Below, in pieces: positions 26,284 through 33,855 of a DNA stretch of 64,000 nucleotides. Position numbers and translations under genes: made by a program. Numbering within the stretch: position 1 is the first letter of the stretch; each line of letters begins with the position of its first letter. The notes beneath the pieces are model-generated. The model ran no database searches and was not told the DNA's origin. It saw only the letters and a program-made list of their open reading frames with translations. This DNA comes from CBDBJK01 sp965206395 (GTDB lineage Bacteria > Chloroflexota > Dehalococcoidia > Lucifugimonadales > CATOSD01), in the NCBI GenBank assembly GCA_965206395.1, contig CBDBJK010000036.1, positions 124,001 to 188,000 on the forward strand, written 5' to 3'.

Positions 26284-26390
26284 CGGAGTCCGAAGATGTT
26301 CTATCTAAAGGAGTCGGACAACCTTCTCCCGTCAAGGGAGAAGGGGTTAGCTTCCTCTCCCTTGACAGGAGAGGATTGAGGTGATGGTGA
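26284..26390. repeat. Right part of interspersed repeat B
   Basis: Continues the split repeat: CGGAGTCCGAAGATGTTCTA, GGAGTCGGACAACCTTCTCC, then a hairpin of the CTCCCTTGACAGGAGAG type. It matches the reverse complement of about 58604-58710 with few differences. The 3' end of the adjacent FAD oxidoreductase gene runs into it. Confidence 0.8.
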
Positions 26391-27512
26391 ATTCTGCGTT
26401 TCCTGGTGCTTCTGGCGCTCGGTCTGCAAATACTCTGATGCCAGCGACGCCTTGGCTTTGCGTCGCATCAGTCCGCGATGCCCTCTGCGCACGTATCCCA
26501 GTCTGCCGCGCGCGAGCATCTCCTGCGCCTCGGCTTGCGGGTGCGTGTGCCCCAGTTCGGCGGCAGCCCACAGGCCGGACAGCCGTCCGCTTTCCAGCGA
26601 CACCGCGCCGTTTTCGACTCCCGCCGTGTCGCCGCAGACGTAAAGACCGGAAACAGGCGTCGCCATTCGGCGATTGTGAGCCGGGACATAGCCACCCATG
26701 ATGTCTATATCATGCAGAGAGCATCCAGCCTGAGCCGCCAGCTTCGATTCCGGCGAACGCGGTCCCGCAAGACATATTGTGTCCACGTCAAAGGAGCGCT
26801 CTGTGCCGGAGACATCTACGGTTGCGGTTTTAACCGCGTCCTCGCCGTGCGCCGCGACCAGCTTTGACGAGGTGAGCACTTCAACGCCTTCGTCGCGCAG
26901 TGGAGCGGCGTTGACCTCGCGCCCGATAATCCTCGGCGACTCGTCCACGACAGCCACCACATCCACGCCCGCGTCGAGCAGGTTCGCGGCGATGAGCAGC
27001 CCTGCGTTGTCTGAGCCGACCATAATCACGCGATTGCCTGGCAGCACGCCCCGGACGTTCAGCATTTCTTGCGCGTCGCCCGAAAGCATCACTCCGCGCA
27101 GCGTCGAGCCTGGGAAATCTATCCAGGGTTCTTGTGAACCGGTAGCCAGAACAACGACCTTGGCTCGATAGCTTTCGCCCTTACGTTCAATAGAATCATG
27201 TGTCAGGACAAATCGGTACGGCCCTGAAGACACGGTGCGGAGGTCGGTTACCATCGAATTAAGGATAATCTCCACGCCTGCAGACGTCGCCTCGTCGATT
27301 AGCCTTTGGCAGAACTCCACACCGCTGCGGCCCTGGTATATGGAGGCAAGGCCCTGCAAGGGTTGCGTCTGCAGCGCGAGCCTGCCACCGGCCCAGCCTT
27401 GCCATTCCAGCAGCGCGACGCTGGCCCCGGCGCGTGCGGCTGTGGTCGCCGCCATCAAACCCGCAGGCCCCGCGCCTACGATTGCGATATCAATTTCTCT
27501 GTCCGTATCCAG
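26301..27512 (-). CDS. FAD-dependent NAD(P)-disulfide-type oxidoreductase
   Basis: Pyridine-nucleotide-disulfide-fold flavoprotein. The FAD motif EIDIAIVGAGPAGLMAATTA lies upstream of the first ATG (27455), so translation must begin earlier. The only in-frame candidates after the TGA at 27516-27518 are weak codons such as CTG 27512, so the start is uncertain or the 5' end is damaged. Further motifs are VVVLATGSQEPW, the second dinucleotide fold GNRVIMVGSDNAGLLIAANL and GLYVCGDTAG. This resembles the alpha subunit of glycine/sarcosine-oxidase-like or opine-dehydrogenase-like FAD proteins. The last 25 or so residues are encoded by repeat B and look non-native. Confidence 0.75.
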   Translation of the reverse strand: MDTDREIDIAIVGAGPAGLMAATTAARAGASVALLEWQGWAGGRLALQTQPLQGLASIYQGRSGVEFCQRLIDEATSAGVEIILNSMVTDLRTVSSGPYRFVLTHDSIERKGESYRAKVVVLATGSQEPWIDFPGSTLRGVMLSGDAQEMLNVRGVLPGNRVIMVGSDNAGLLIAANLLDAGVDVVAVVDESPRIIGREVNAAPLRDEGVEVLTSSKLVAAHGEDAVKTATVDVSGTERSFDVDTICLAGPRSPESKLAAQAGCSLHDIDIMGGYVPAHNRRMATPVSGLYVCGDTAGVENGAVSLESGRLSGLWAAAELGHTHPQAEAQEMLARGRLGYVRRGHRGLMRRKAKASLASEYLQTERQKHQETQNSPSPQSSPVKGEEANPFSLDGRRLSDSFR

Positions 27513-27583
27513 ACCTCAATGCAAGCGAGCTATGTTCCGGCGTCATATTACCAGGGCAGGGCGAATACCGTCGCCCAAGCTCA

Positions 27584-27868
27584 TCACACGGCATGGGACT
27601 CTTCCGACTCCCATCCGCTCGCCTCGGCCCTTCTCGATTTGCAGGAGTAGCATTCGCAGCCCCGCTTCTTTTGAAACACCGGCTGCAAGACGGCTCGAAT
27701 AACATCTGCGTCAGTTAAGCCGTACTTCGCCGCTTCCTCAAGCATAGCTTCTAAAGTATCTCGCGCCACGTCAACGACAATTGGCGCAATAGGCTCGTCT
27801 ATGACCATGAGAGCAACTATTCCTCGCACATCAGAGACTTCAAGCAGGACTTCCATATGGTGTGTCAT
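27584..27868 (-). CDS. Hypothetical small protein with Cys motif
   Basis: 94 residues, with a strong ribosome site AAGGAGG before ATG 27868. The sequence is hydrophobic but has no clear membrane helix (LLEVSDVRGIVALMVIDEPI, VVDVARDTLEAMLEEAAKYG). It ends with GCECYSCKSRR, a Cys cluster that could bind metal. No family recognised. It lies 71 bp upstream of the FAD oxidoreductase on the same strand. Confidence 0.55.
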   Translation of the reverse strand: MTHHMEVLLEVSDVRGIVALMVIDEPIAPIVVDVARDTLEAMLEEAAKYGLTDADVIRAVLQPVFQKKRGCECYSCKSRRAEASGWESEESHAV

Positions 27869-28066
27869 TTCGGGAACCTCCTTGATTTTCGCCTGATGGA
27901 GCCAGCAGACCTCTGCATCGTGCTCCTCATATACTATTAGAACGTTTCGAGGAGGCTAAAGGTTCCGTGTCATCTCAATTTGGTTATTTCTTGTGCTATA
28001 CTACTCCTTCAAGAAGGGCGCGGATTAGGCCCAAAACCGCATTATACAGCGAGTACCATACTATCA

Positions 28067-28534
28067 ATGACAGCTAGCGAAATCAGAATCAGAGAAGCCA
28101 AACCAGAGGACATAGACTCCATAACGGTCTTCCAGCAGGCGATGGCCCAGGAGACGGAAGGAAAGACTCTCGACTCAGGCCTGCTGAGAGAAGGGATAAC
28201 CGCCGTGTTCCGTTCGCCTAGCAAGGGGTTCTATCTTGTGCCCGAGTCGGAAGGCCAGGTCGTGGGTGGACTGCTCATCACATATGAATGGAGCGATTGG
28301 CGCAACGCGACATTCTGGTGGATTCAGAGCGTGTACGTGAATGCCCAGTGGCGGCGCAAAGGAGTCTATCGCGCGATGCACGACTACGTTTACGACATCG
28401 CCAGTTCGCGCGATGGCATCTGCGGCATACGGCTGTACGTCGAGCGCACCAACCTCATAGCCCAGCCGACCTACGACAGCCTAGGGATGTCCAGGTCGCA
28501 CTACGATCTGTTCGAGATAGATTTTGTGCTATAA
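28067..28534 (+). CDS. GNAT-family N-acetyltransferase
   Basis: About 155 residues of the GNAT fold. It begins SEIRIREAKPEDIDSITVFQ, has the core strands FYLVPESEGQVVGGLLITYE and WIQSVYVNAQWRRKGVYRAM with the Q/R-x-x-G-x-G/A-type acetyl-CoA loop (RRKGVYRAM), and ends with the LYVERTNLIAQPTYDSLGM motif of the family. The start at ATG 28067 is preferred over the long frame from 27980. Substrate unknown. Confidence 0.85.
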   Translation: MTASEIRIREAKPEDIDSITVFQQAMAQETEGKTLDSGLLREGITAVFRSPSKGFYLVPESEGQVVGGLLITYEWSDWRNATFWWIQSVYVNAQWRRKGVYRAMHDYVYDIASSRDGICGIRLYVERTNLIAQPTYDSLGMSRSHYDLFEIDFVL

Positions 28535-28574
28535 GGGCGGGTTATCCCTGCCAGCCTCATAAGGGTTGACCGGG

Positions 28575-28690
28575 GGATGTAATTTCTAAAATCGCAACGA
28601 TGTGTTGGGCCTCACGCGTGACCTCACCCCGCGAAATCAAAATTAGGCCTGGTTTTTAGGCACCCCTCTCCGTGAACGGAGAGGGGAAGT
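28575..28690. repeat. Interspersed repeat unit with hairpin, copy 3
   Basis: GTAATTTCTAAAATCGCAAC, GATGTGTTGG, GCGTGACCTCACCCCGCG, then the CCTCTCCGTGAACGGAGAGG hairpin at 28663-28686. Lead and hairpin are in the same order as copy 2. It sits between the convergent GNAT and sulfite oxidase-like genes and might also act as a bidirectional terminator. Confidence 0.7.
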
Positions 28691-28705
28691 GAGTGAAGTC
28701 TGACG

Positions 28706-29812
28706 CTAGCCCTCTGATACCTCAACCGGATGCTCGAACACCATGTTATTGCCGTAGTTGTGGCCGTCCCACCTGTTGGGGAACTCCATAGGCTGAGTCT
28801 CGCCATCGCTGTTCGTGGCGCGGGACATCAGCGTGTAGCTTCCGGGGCCAGGAACCTGCCAGACGTATTCCCATCGATACCAGGAGTAGTCGCTCCTTGG
28901 CAGTAGAGTGGCGTCGCGCCAGCTTTTGCCGCCATCGGCGCTGACCTCTACCCGAGTTATCTCCCTTTCGCCTGACCACGCCGCACCTGACACGGTGTAG
29001 CTGCCGTTTGGCGGCACTATCTCGCCCGGAACGGGGCCGGTGACGATGGACTTCACCATCATCTCGGTAAAATACTTGTAATAAGAGCTGCCCTCTGGCC
29101 CGGTCATAACCATGTAGCGGTCCTTCTGGTAAAGCCCCTGAAATTCGTGGTCGATGACGTGGATGCCGACAAGCCACTTGACCGAGTTCATGCCGTACCA
29201 TCCGGGTACGACAAGCCGCAGCGGGTAGCCGTGCATCGGAGGCAGGGGTTCGCCGTTCATTTCGTAAACGAGAAGGGTGTCCGGGTGCAAGGCCTTTTTC
29301 ATGGGCAGGCTGCGCTCGTAAGTGACTTCAGGCGGGTCTCCCGCAACCTCGTCGGGGCCGTGGTCTGCGCCCTCGAACATAACCTCGACCGCCGAAGATT
29401 TCACTCCGGCTTTCGCCAGAACGTCGGCTAGTGAAACTCCGGCCCACTCAGCGTTGCCCATGATACCGTGACCCTTTAGCTGCTCCATCACGGCGCGAGT
29501 CTTTTTCGCCCAGTAATCGGGAACCATGCTGTTGCCGCAGCACTCGAACGTCACCTGGAATCGCTTCTGTGGCAACTGGCGAAGCTCATCAAACGTGAGG
29601 CTGATGGGACGCTCGACTTCGCCGTCCACGCTCAAGCGGTAGCTGGCAATGTCGATGTCGGGCGCGCCCTTCCAGTGGTTGCGAATGTAAAAGAGATCGT
29701 TAGGGGTTACGGTTTCCTGCAACACCTCTGGAGGCGCGGCAAAGGTGCGCTCTCCGGCGTTGGTCGGGATAAGCTGTGGCTTCGCGCCGGTGCGAGTTTG
29801 TATGGTAGCCAT
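28706..29812 (-). CDS. Sulfite oxidase-family molybdopterin protein 1
   Basis: About 368 residues. The Mo-pterin domain has LFYIRNHWKGAPDIDIASYRLSVDGEVERP and the Mo-ligand Cys region VTFECCGNS, then HGYPLRLVVPGWYGMNSVKWL. It is followed by the Ig-like Mo-co dimerisation domain (VSGAAWSGEREITRVEVSAD ... RWEYVWQVPGPGSYTLMSRATNSDGETQP). No Tat signal is visible, so it would be cytosolic unless the start is further upstream. ATG 29812 follows AGGAG. The sequence pattern places it with sulfite:acceptor oxidoreductases; the redox partner is unknown. It is last in a run with a cupin and a second paralogue. Confidence 0.85.
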   Translation of the reverse strand: MATIQTRTGAKPQLIPTNAGERTFAAPPEVLQETVTPNDLFYIRNHWKGAPDIDIASYRLSVDGEVERPISLTFDELRQLPQKRFQVTFECCGNSMVPDYWAKKTRAVMEQLKGHGIMGNAEWAGVSLADVLAKAGVKSSAVEVMFEGADHGPDEVAGDPPEVTYERSLPMKKALHPDTLLVYEMNGEPLPPMHGYPLRLVVPGWYGMNSVKWLVGIHVIDHEFQGLYQKDRYMVMTGPEGSSYYKYFTEMMVKSIVTGPVPGEIVPPNGSYTVSGAAWSGEREITRVEVSADGGKSWRDATLLPRSDYSWYRWEYVWQVPGPGSYTLMSRATNSDGETQPMEFPNRWDGHNYGNNMVFEHPVEVSEG

Positions 29813-29822
29813 GGTGCGTCTC

Positions 29823-30179
29823 CTATTCCTCCAGGTAATCGGTCTCAAGGTTATCTGCGGCATCGATGATGAGCAATGTCGCGGGAACCCACAGGTTGTT
29901 GATTAGCTTGTGCGGCACTCCGGGTGGGGCCACCATAGTGAAGCCGGACCGCACAGTCTGGACTTCGTCACCCACGATCATCTGTATCGCGCCTGCCCTC
30001 ACCATTATGGCCTGGTCTGTAGGGTGTGTGTGCAGCCGTCCCACAGACCCCGGATGGATTATTACCTCTCTGACCGTCAGGGACTTGGCGCCATTCTCGC
30101 TCGACACGAGCGAGCGTGCGCTTATTTTATCGACGGCTTTCGGCATCGGCAAGGCGTTGTGCTGTATTATGGGCATCAT
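29823..30179 (-). CDS. Cupin-domain protein of the sulfur cluster
   Basis: 118-residue cupin: REVIIHPGSVGRLHTHPTDQAIMVRAGAIQMIVGDE gives motif 1 with two His, and GFTMVAPPGVPHKLIN gives motif 2. GGAGGAGA directly precedes the two Met codons. It lies between two sulfite oxidase-like genes on the same strand (10 and 49 bp apart), suggesting a role as a small oxygenase or regulator of the pathway. Confidence 0.75.
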   Translation of the reverse strand: MMPIIQHNALPMPKAVDKISARSLVSSENGAKSLTVREVIIHPGSVGRLHTHPTDQAIMVRAGAIQMIVGDEVQTVRSGFTMVAPPGVPHKLINNLWVPATLLIIDAADNLETDYLEE

Positions 30180-30228
30180 TCTCCTCCACGCAAAGGTCAG
30201 CCGCGCAGCTTGTTTATCGTGGCTGATT

Positions 30229-31440
30229 TTATAGGATTGTCACCTCGTTGGCAACGACGGCGCTGAAGTTCTTGCGCATGTTGTTGTACCTCGGCTCCTT
30301 TGGCTCGACACGCCCGGCTGCGTCTGTTGCCCTCGACATGATGCTGAATTTGCCCGATTTCTTCGCGTCCCACAGGTACGACCAGCGCAGCCACATCCAT
30401 CGCTCACGAGGCTCCTCGATGCGAGCGGCGTTCCACGTTTCGCCGCCGTCTACGCTGACCTCGACCTGGGTTATCGCGGCGGCACCGCTCCATGCGTAGC
30501 CACGAACAGCATGAGTGCCCTGTGGCAGCGTTACGTCGTCATCGTCGTTGGGATGCGTGATGATAGACCTTACGCCGATGGTGGTTATCAGTTCCTTGTT
30601 CGGGTCGTCGGGCGAGTCTCCAAAGTAGTAAAAGCTGTAGTGATACCAGCAGTCCGGCATGTGATCCAGAACCTCTAGCCGTCGAATCCACTTGACCGAC
30701 CAGTTGCCTGACCAGCCCGGAACGATGAGTCTTGCAGGCGCGCCGTGAAGATGCTCAAGAAGCTGACCGTTCTGCGCCCACGCGACGATGGTGTCCGGGT
30801 CGAGGGCCTTTTGCACAGGCAGGCCCTTGTCATAGAAGAATGGGTCTGTGCCCTCATCTGCTGTCTCGGGCACTCCCTCATCCCAGCCCTCGATCCTGAT
30901 GTACTGCGACTTGTCTGTGAGGCCAGCTTCGTTCAGAATCGCGGCTAGGGGAGTGCCTGTGAACTCGCCCGCGCTGAGTATCATGCGCTCTTTTGTGCGG
31001 GAGGGCCTCGCTCTCTCCCCTTTGAAATACTCGAAGAAGTCCATGTCGCTGCCTGAGCATTCCATGACGGTTCGGACGGTGCGCCCAGGAAAGCGACGAA
31101 GATCATCGTAGTTGATAGTCATGGGATGCTTGACCTCGCCGTCGATGGTGAGGGTCCAGTCTTCCGTGCGCACAGGCTCAGGCACGTCGAAATGCTGCAC
31201 GACGTAGAAAAGCTCGGTAGGCGTAATAAGCCCTTCGAGGTCCATGACCGGCGCGCGCACCCTTGCGACGCGGCCCTGTTCGTCCTGTAGCGTAGTCGGA
31301 GCCAACGTCTTCGTGGGCCATCCCATCCACAAGCCATCCTCCTTCGCGCCAGAACGAGGCTCTTTCGCGCCGTCTTCTTTCATACGCAAGAAGTCTGGCG
31401 ATGCGTCGCCTTCTACGGTTTTGCTGCGCTGCTCCGTCAT
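30229..31440 (-). CDS. Sulfite oxidase-family molybdopterin protein 2
   Basis: About 403 residues, paralogous to the gene at 28706 but diverged. The Mo-pterin domain includes ELFYVVQHFDVPEPVRTEDW and TVMECSGSDMDFFEYF with the Mo-ligand Cys, then HGAPARLIVPGWSGNWSVKWI. The Mo-co dimerisation domain shows VRGYAWSGAAAITQVEVSVD and RWSYLWDAKKSGKFSIMSRA. An N-terminal extension of about 55 charged residues has no twin-Arg signal. ATG 31440 has GAGGAGGGC upstream. Two SUOX-fold genes with a cupin and rhodanese suggest stepwise oxidation of a sulfur compound. Confidence 0.85.
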   Translation of the reverse strand: MTEQRSKTVEGDASPDFLRMKEDGAKEPRSGAKEDGLWMGWPTKTLAPTTLQDEQGRVARVRAPVMDLEGLITPTELFYVVQHFDVPEPVRTEDWTLTIDGEVKHPMTINYDDLRRFPGRTVRTVMECSGSDMDFFEYFKGERARPSRTKERMILSAGEFTGTPLAAILNEAGLTDKSQYIRIEGWDEGVPETADEGTDPFFYDKGLPVQKALDPDTIVAWAQNGQLLEHLHGAPARLIVPGWSGNWSVKWIRRLEVLDHMPDCWYHYSFYYFGDSPDDPNKELITTIGVRSIITHPNDDDDVTLPQGTHAVRGYAWSGAAAITQVEVSVDGGETWNAARIEEPRERWMWLRWSYLWDAKKSGKFSIMSRATDAAGRVEPKEPRYNNMRKNFSAVVANEVTIL

Positions 31441-31491
31441 AAACAAGCCCTCCTCATATCGTGCAATCGCTTTTGTGCGTATGGCGGAACG

Positions 31492-33069
31492 TTATTTCTC
31501 GTACTTCTTACCCAGCGCCTCTTCCCATCGCAGGTAGTTCATCATGTCCGCATAGCTGCGGTCAGGGCCGAACGCTACCACGTCGTTGGGCGAAGACATA
31601 ACGCCCGACAGTCCTTGCTCGATTTCGAGGCCAGCCTGCCGCCACGCCTTCATTCCACCGTTCAGCACTGTCACGTTCTTGTAGCCCAAGTCCACCAGCG
31701 TTGCGCCTGCAAGGGCCGCGTTTACGCCGTCCAGACAGGTCACAGTGACAGCAGTCTCGACAGACGGCGCGATGCCGTCGATCCAGAACTCAAGCCACCC
31801 TCGTGGTGCCCAGTGAGCGCCCGGAACGTGTCCCTGTGCGAAGTCCTGACTCGTGTCCACGAATATGACGACCGGCGGAGTCGCTGAGTCTAGCTCTTTC
31901 GCCGAGATGCTATTGACCTTGCTCCGGGCCTCGTCCAGACCGAGCGGAGGCGTCTCTGCCATGCCTTTTTCTAGCTCCATGCTGCTTGCCGTCCACGTGG
32001 TGACGCCGCCATCAACGGCGCACACATCCTCGAAGCCGATTTGCCGGAACCACGACGCCGTGAGCGTAGCGCGCGCCTTGCCATCGCAGGCGAAGACTAC
32101 GGTGGCGTTCTTCACGACAGCGGCTTCGTCTGCGCGCTGCACCGCCTGTCCACCAGGGAACCACTTGAAGCCGGGGATGTGCCCCTGCTCGAATTCCTCC
32201 CTGTTGCGAACATCAATCAGGTAAACAGTTTCCTGCTCTTGCTTTTTCATCACCGACTTCAACGCCTGAATATCGAGCAGGTGAACGCCGTCTTCATCGG
32301 CTAGGCGCGAGGCGTAGGCTTCGGCGGCGGACAGCCCTTCCGAGGATAGAGCAGGCAAGCTGACTCTGTCTGCGCCTGTCTCCAGTTGATAACCGGCCAG
32401 AAGCCATCCCGACGTGCCGTTTTCCAGCCCGTAAACGTTGGAGATGCCCATTCGCTGCAACGCGCGCGTGCCGATGATGCTTCGGGTGCGTCCCGCGCAG
32501 TTGACGATTACAGTCGTGTCTTCGTCGAGGTCTCTGGTAATGTCAGTAATCCTCAGTGCAAGCTCGCCTCCGGGGACGCTACGACCGCCGGGAATGCAGA
32601 AGCGTTGGAATTCCTCTGGCGTTCTGGTGTCCAGGATAACGAGCTTGTCGCCGCGTTCTATGCGGGCGTGCAAGTCGTTAGCGTTAATCTCTGGAACGTG
32701 GTTCTCTACCTCGACTCGTTCGCCAAAGTCTTTGCTTGGCACGTTGACGCCCCACTCGGTGGGAAACTCCTCAGTGACCCACTGGTTGATGCCGCCGCCC
32801 AAAAACGAGACCTGACTGTAGCCTATGCGTTCCAGAGTGGAAACGGCGATCTTGGCCCGTCGGCCGTCGTCGTCGCACAGGATGATTTGCGTGCCTTTGA
32901 ACGGTACGGCGTTGGGCATCTGGGATTCTAGCTGGCGACGTGGAATGAGGCTTGAGTCGGGGATGTGAGAACTGTTGTACTCGCCTGTCTCTCGAACGTC
33001 GATCAGGGCAAATTGGGATTTGCCTGCCAGCAGGTCATTGAGGTCTTTAGGGGAAATTTCGCCTGACAT
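31492..33069 (-). CDS. Four-domain rhodanese (sulfurtransferase)
   Basis: 525 residues made of four rhodanese domains, about 1-105, 125-240, 255-370 and 385-500. All four keep a Cys at the active-site position: IILCDDDGRRA, VIVNCAGRTRS, VVFACDGKARA and VTVTCLDGVNA; the second is the best match to a classical CxGxR loop. Each domain also has the DVRxxxEF or equivalent and GHIPG-type element. It would carry persulfide sulfur between enzymes. ATG 33069 follows GGAGGTG. It is placed between a thiol-dioxygenase-like gene and the sulfite oxidase-like genes. The tail ADMMNYLRWEEALGKKYEK is not part of a domain. Confidence 0.9.
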   Translation of the reverse strand: MSGEISPKDLNDLLAGKSQFALIDVRETGEYNSSHIPDSSLIPRRQLESQMPNAVPFKGTQIILCDDDGRRAKIAVSTLERIGYSQVSFLGGGINQWVTEEFPTEWGVNVPSKDFGERVEVENHVPEINANDLHARIERGDKLVILDTRTPEEFQRFCIPGGRSVPGGELALRITDITRDLDEDTTVIVNCAGRTRSIIGTRALQRMGISNVYGLENGTSGWLLAGYQLETGADRVSLPALSSEGLSAAEAYASRLADEDGVHLLDIQALKSVMKKQEQETVYLIDVRNREEFEQGHIPGFKWFPGGQAVQRADEAAVVKNATVVFACDGKARATLTASWFRQIGFEDVCAVDGGVTTWTASSMELEKGMAETPPLGLDEARSKVNSISAKELDSATPPVVIFVDTSQDFAQGHVPGAHWAPRGWLEFWIDGIAPSVETAVTVTCLDGVNAALAGATLVDLGYKNVTVLNGGMKAWRQAGLEIEQGLSGVMSSPNDVVAFGPDRSYADMMNYLRWEEALGKKYEK

Positions 33070-33155
33070 GGTTTCACCTCCGGGGGCTGAAAAACGTAGG
33101 GGTGCTCAATTGAACACCCCTACAAGACATTGTTAGGCAATCTAAAACGGCGGGG

Positions 33156-33743
33156 CTAGCAGTTGTCGAAGCGCGTGGTCATGAACGACTTTATCTCGCC
33201 CGTCTCAAGGCTGAAACGGCAGCGCTCAAGACCTCGCAGGTCGTTGCCGTAGACGTGCACCTCTGGGGTGGGACGGTCGGTCAGGTTGTCCATTTGGTGA
33301 ATCTCATCAATCTCTGGGATGAGGAGAGAAACGTCTCCAGGCTTGACCGTCGTAACCCTGCTCTTTTCCAGAATAGCGAAGTTCTCACGCGAGCGGTCGT
33401 CCTTGCGGTCGAAGCGAGTTTCGGTGAGGGCATTGCCCATGACGCCGATCATGCCCCAGGTCTTGTGATCGTGAGGTGAGGTATGGTCGCCAGGCCCCCA
33501 GACCACCGTAGTAATCAGCAGGCCGTTCTTGGGATTGTGATGCAGCAGGTAAGAGCCATGATTTGGTCTTGGGCCATTGCCGGTAGGTGTGCGCAGTTCT
33601 TCGGGAATGCCTTCGGGATTGAGAATCAGCTTCTCAAGATAAGAAGAACCTTTTTCGAATAGCTTCTCCTGATCGGGCTGGCTATCGACAAGCTGGTTCA
33701 TATCATAGATGAACTCATCCAGGGCATACTTCGTAATAGTCAT
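33156..33743 (-). CDS. Cysteine dioxygenase-like thiol dioxygenase
   Basis: 195 residues of the cupin-type thiol dioxygenase family (CDO / 3-mercaptopropionate dioxygenase). Metal ligands visible: GDHTSPHDHKTWGMIGVMGN (two His of the 3-His site) and PEIDEIHQMDN (third His). The R-x-D core of CDO is not obvious, so the substrate could be another thiol. The product would be a sulfinate feeding the rhodanese and sulfite oxidase-like enzymes downstream. ATG 33743 follows AAGGAG. First gene of the sulfur cluster. Confidence 0.8.
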   Translation of the reverse strand: MTITKYALDEFIYDMNQLVDSQPDQEKLFEKGSSYLEKLILNPEGIPEELRTPTGNGPRPNHGSYLLHHNPKNGLLITTVVWGPGDHTSPHDHKTWGMIGVMGNALTETRFDRKDDRSRENFAILEKSRVTTVKPGDVSLLIPEIDEIHQMDNLTDRPTPEVHVYGNDLRGLERCRFSLETGEIKSFMTTRFDNC

Positions 33744-33855
33744 GGTTCTCCTTTCCTTCTCGCTCTGACTTTATCAGATATTAATGAGCGTCGCGCTCAC
33801 TGCGATTGTATTAGCATTCGTCAAGGCCGTCAATCACTAGATAACCCTTGATAGG

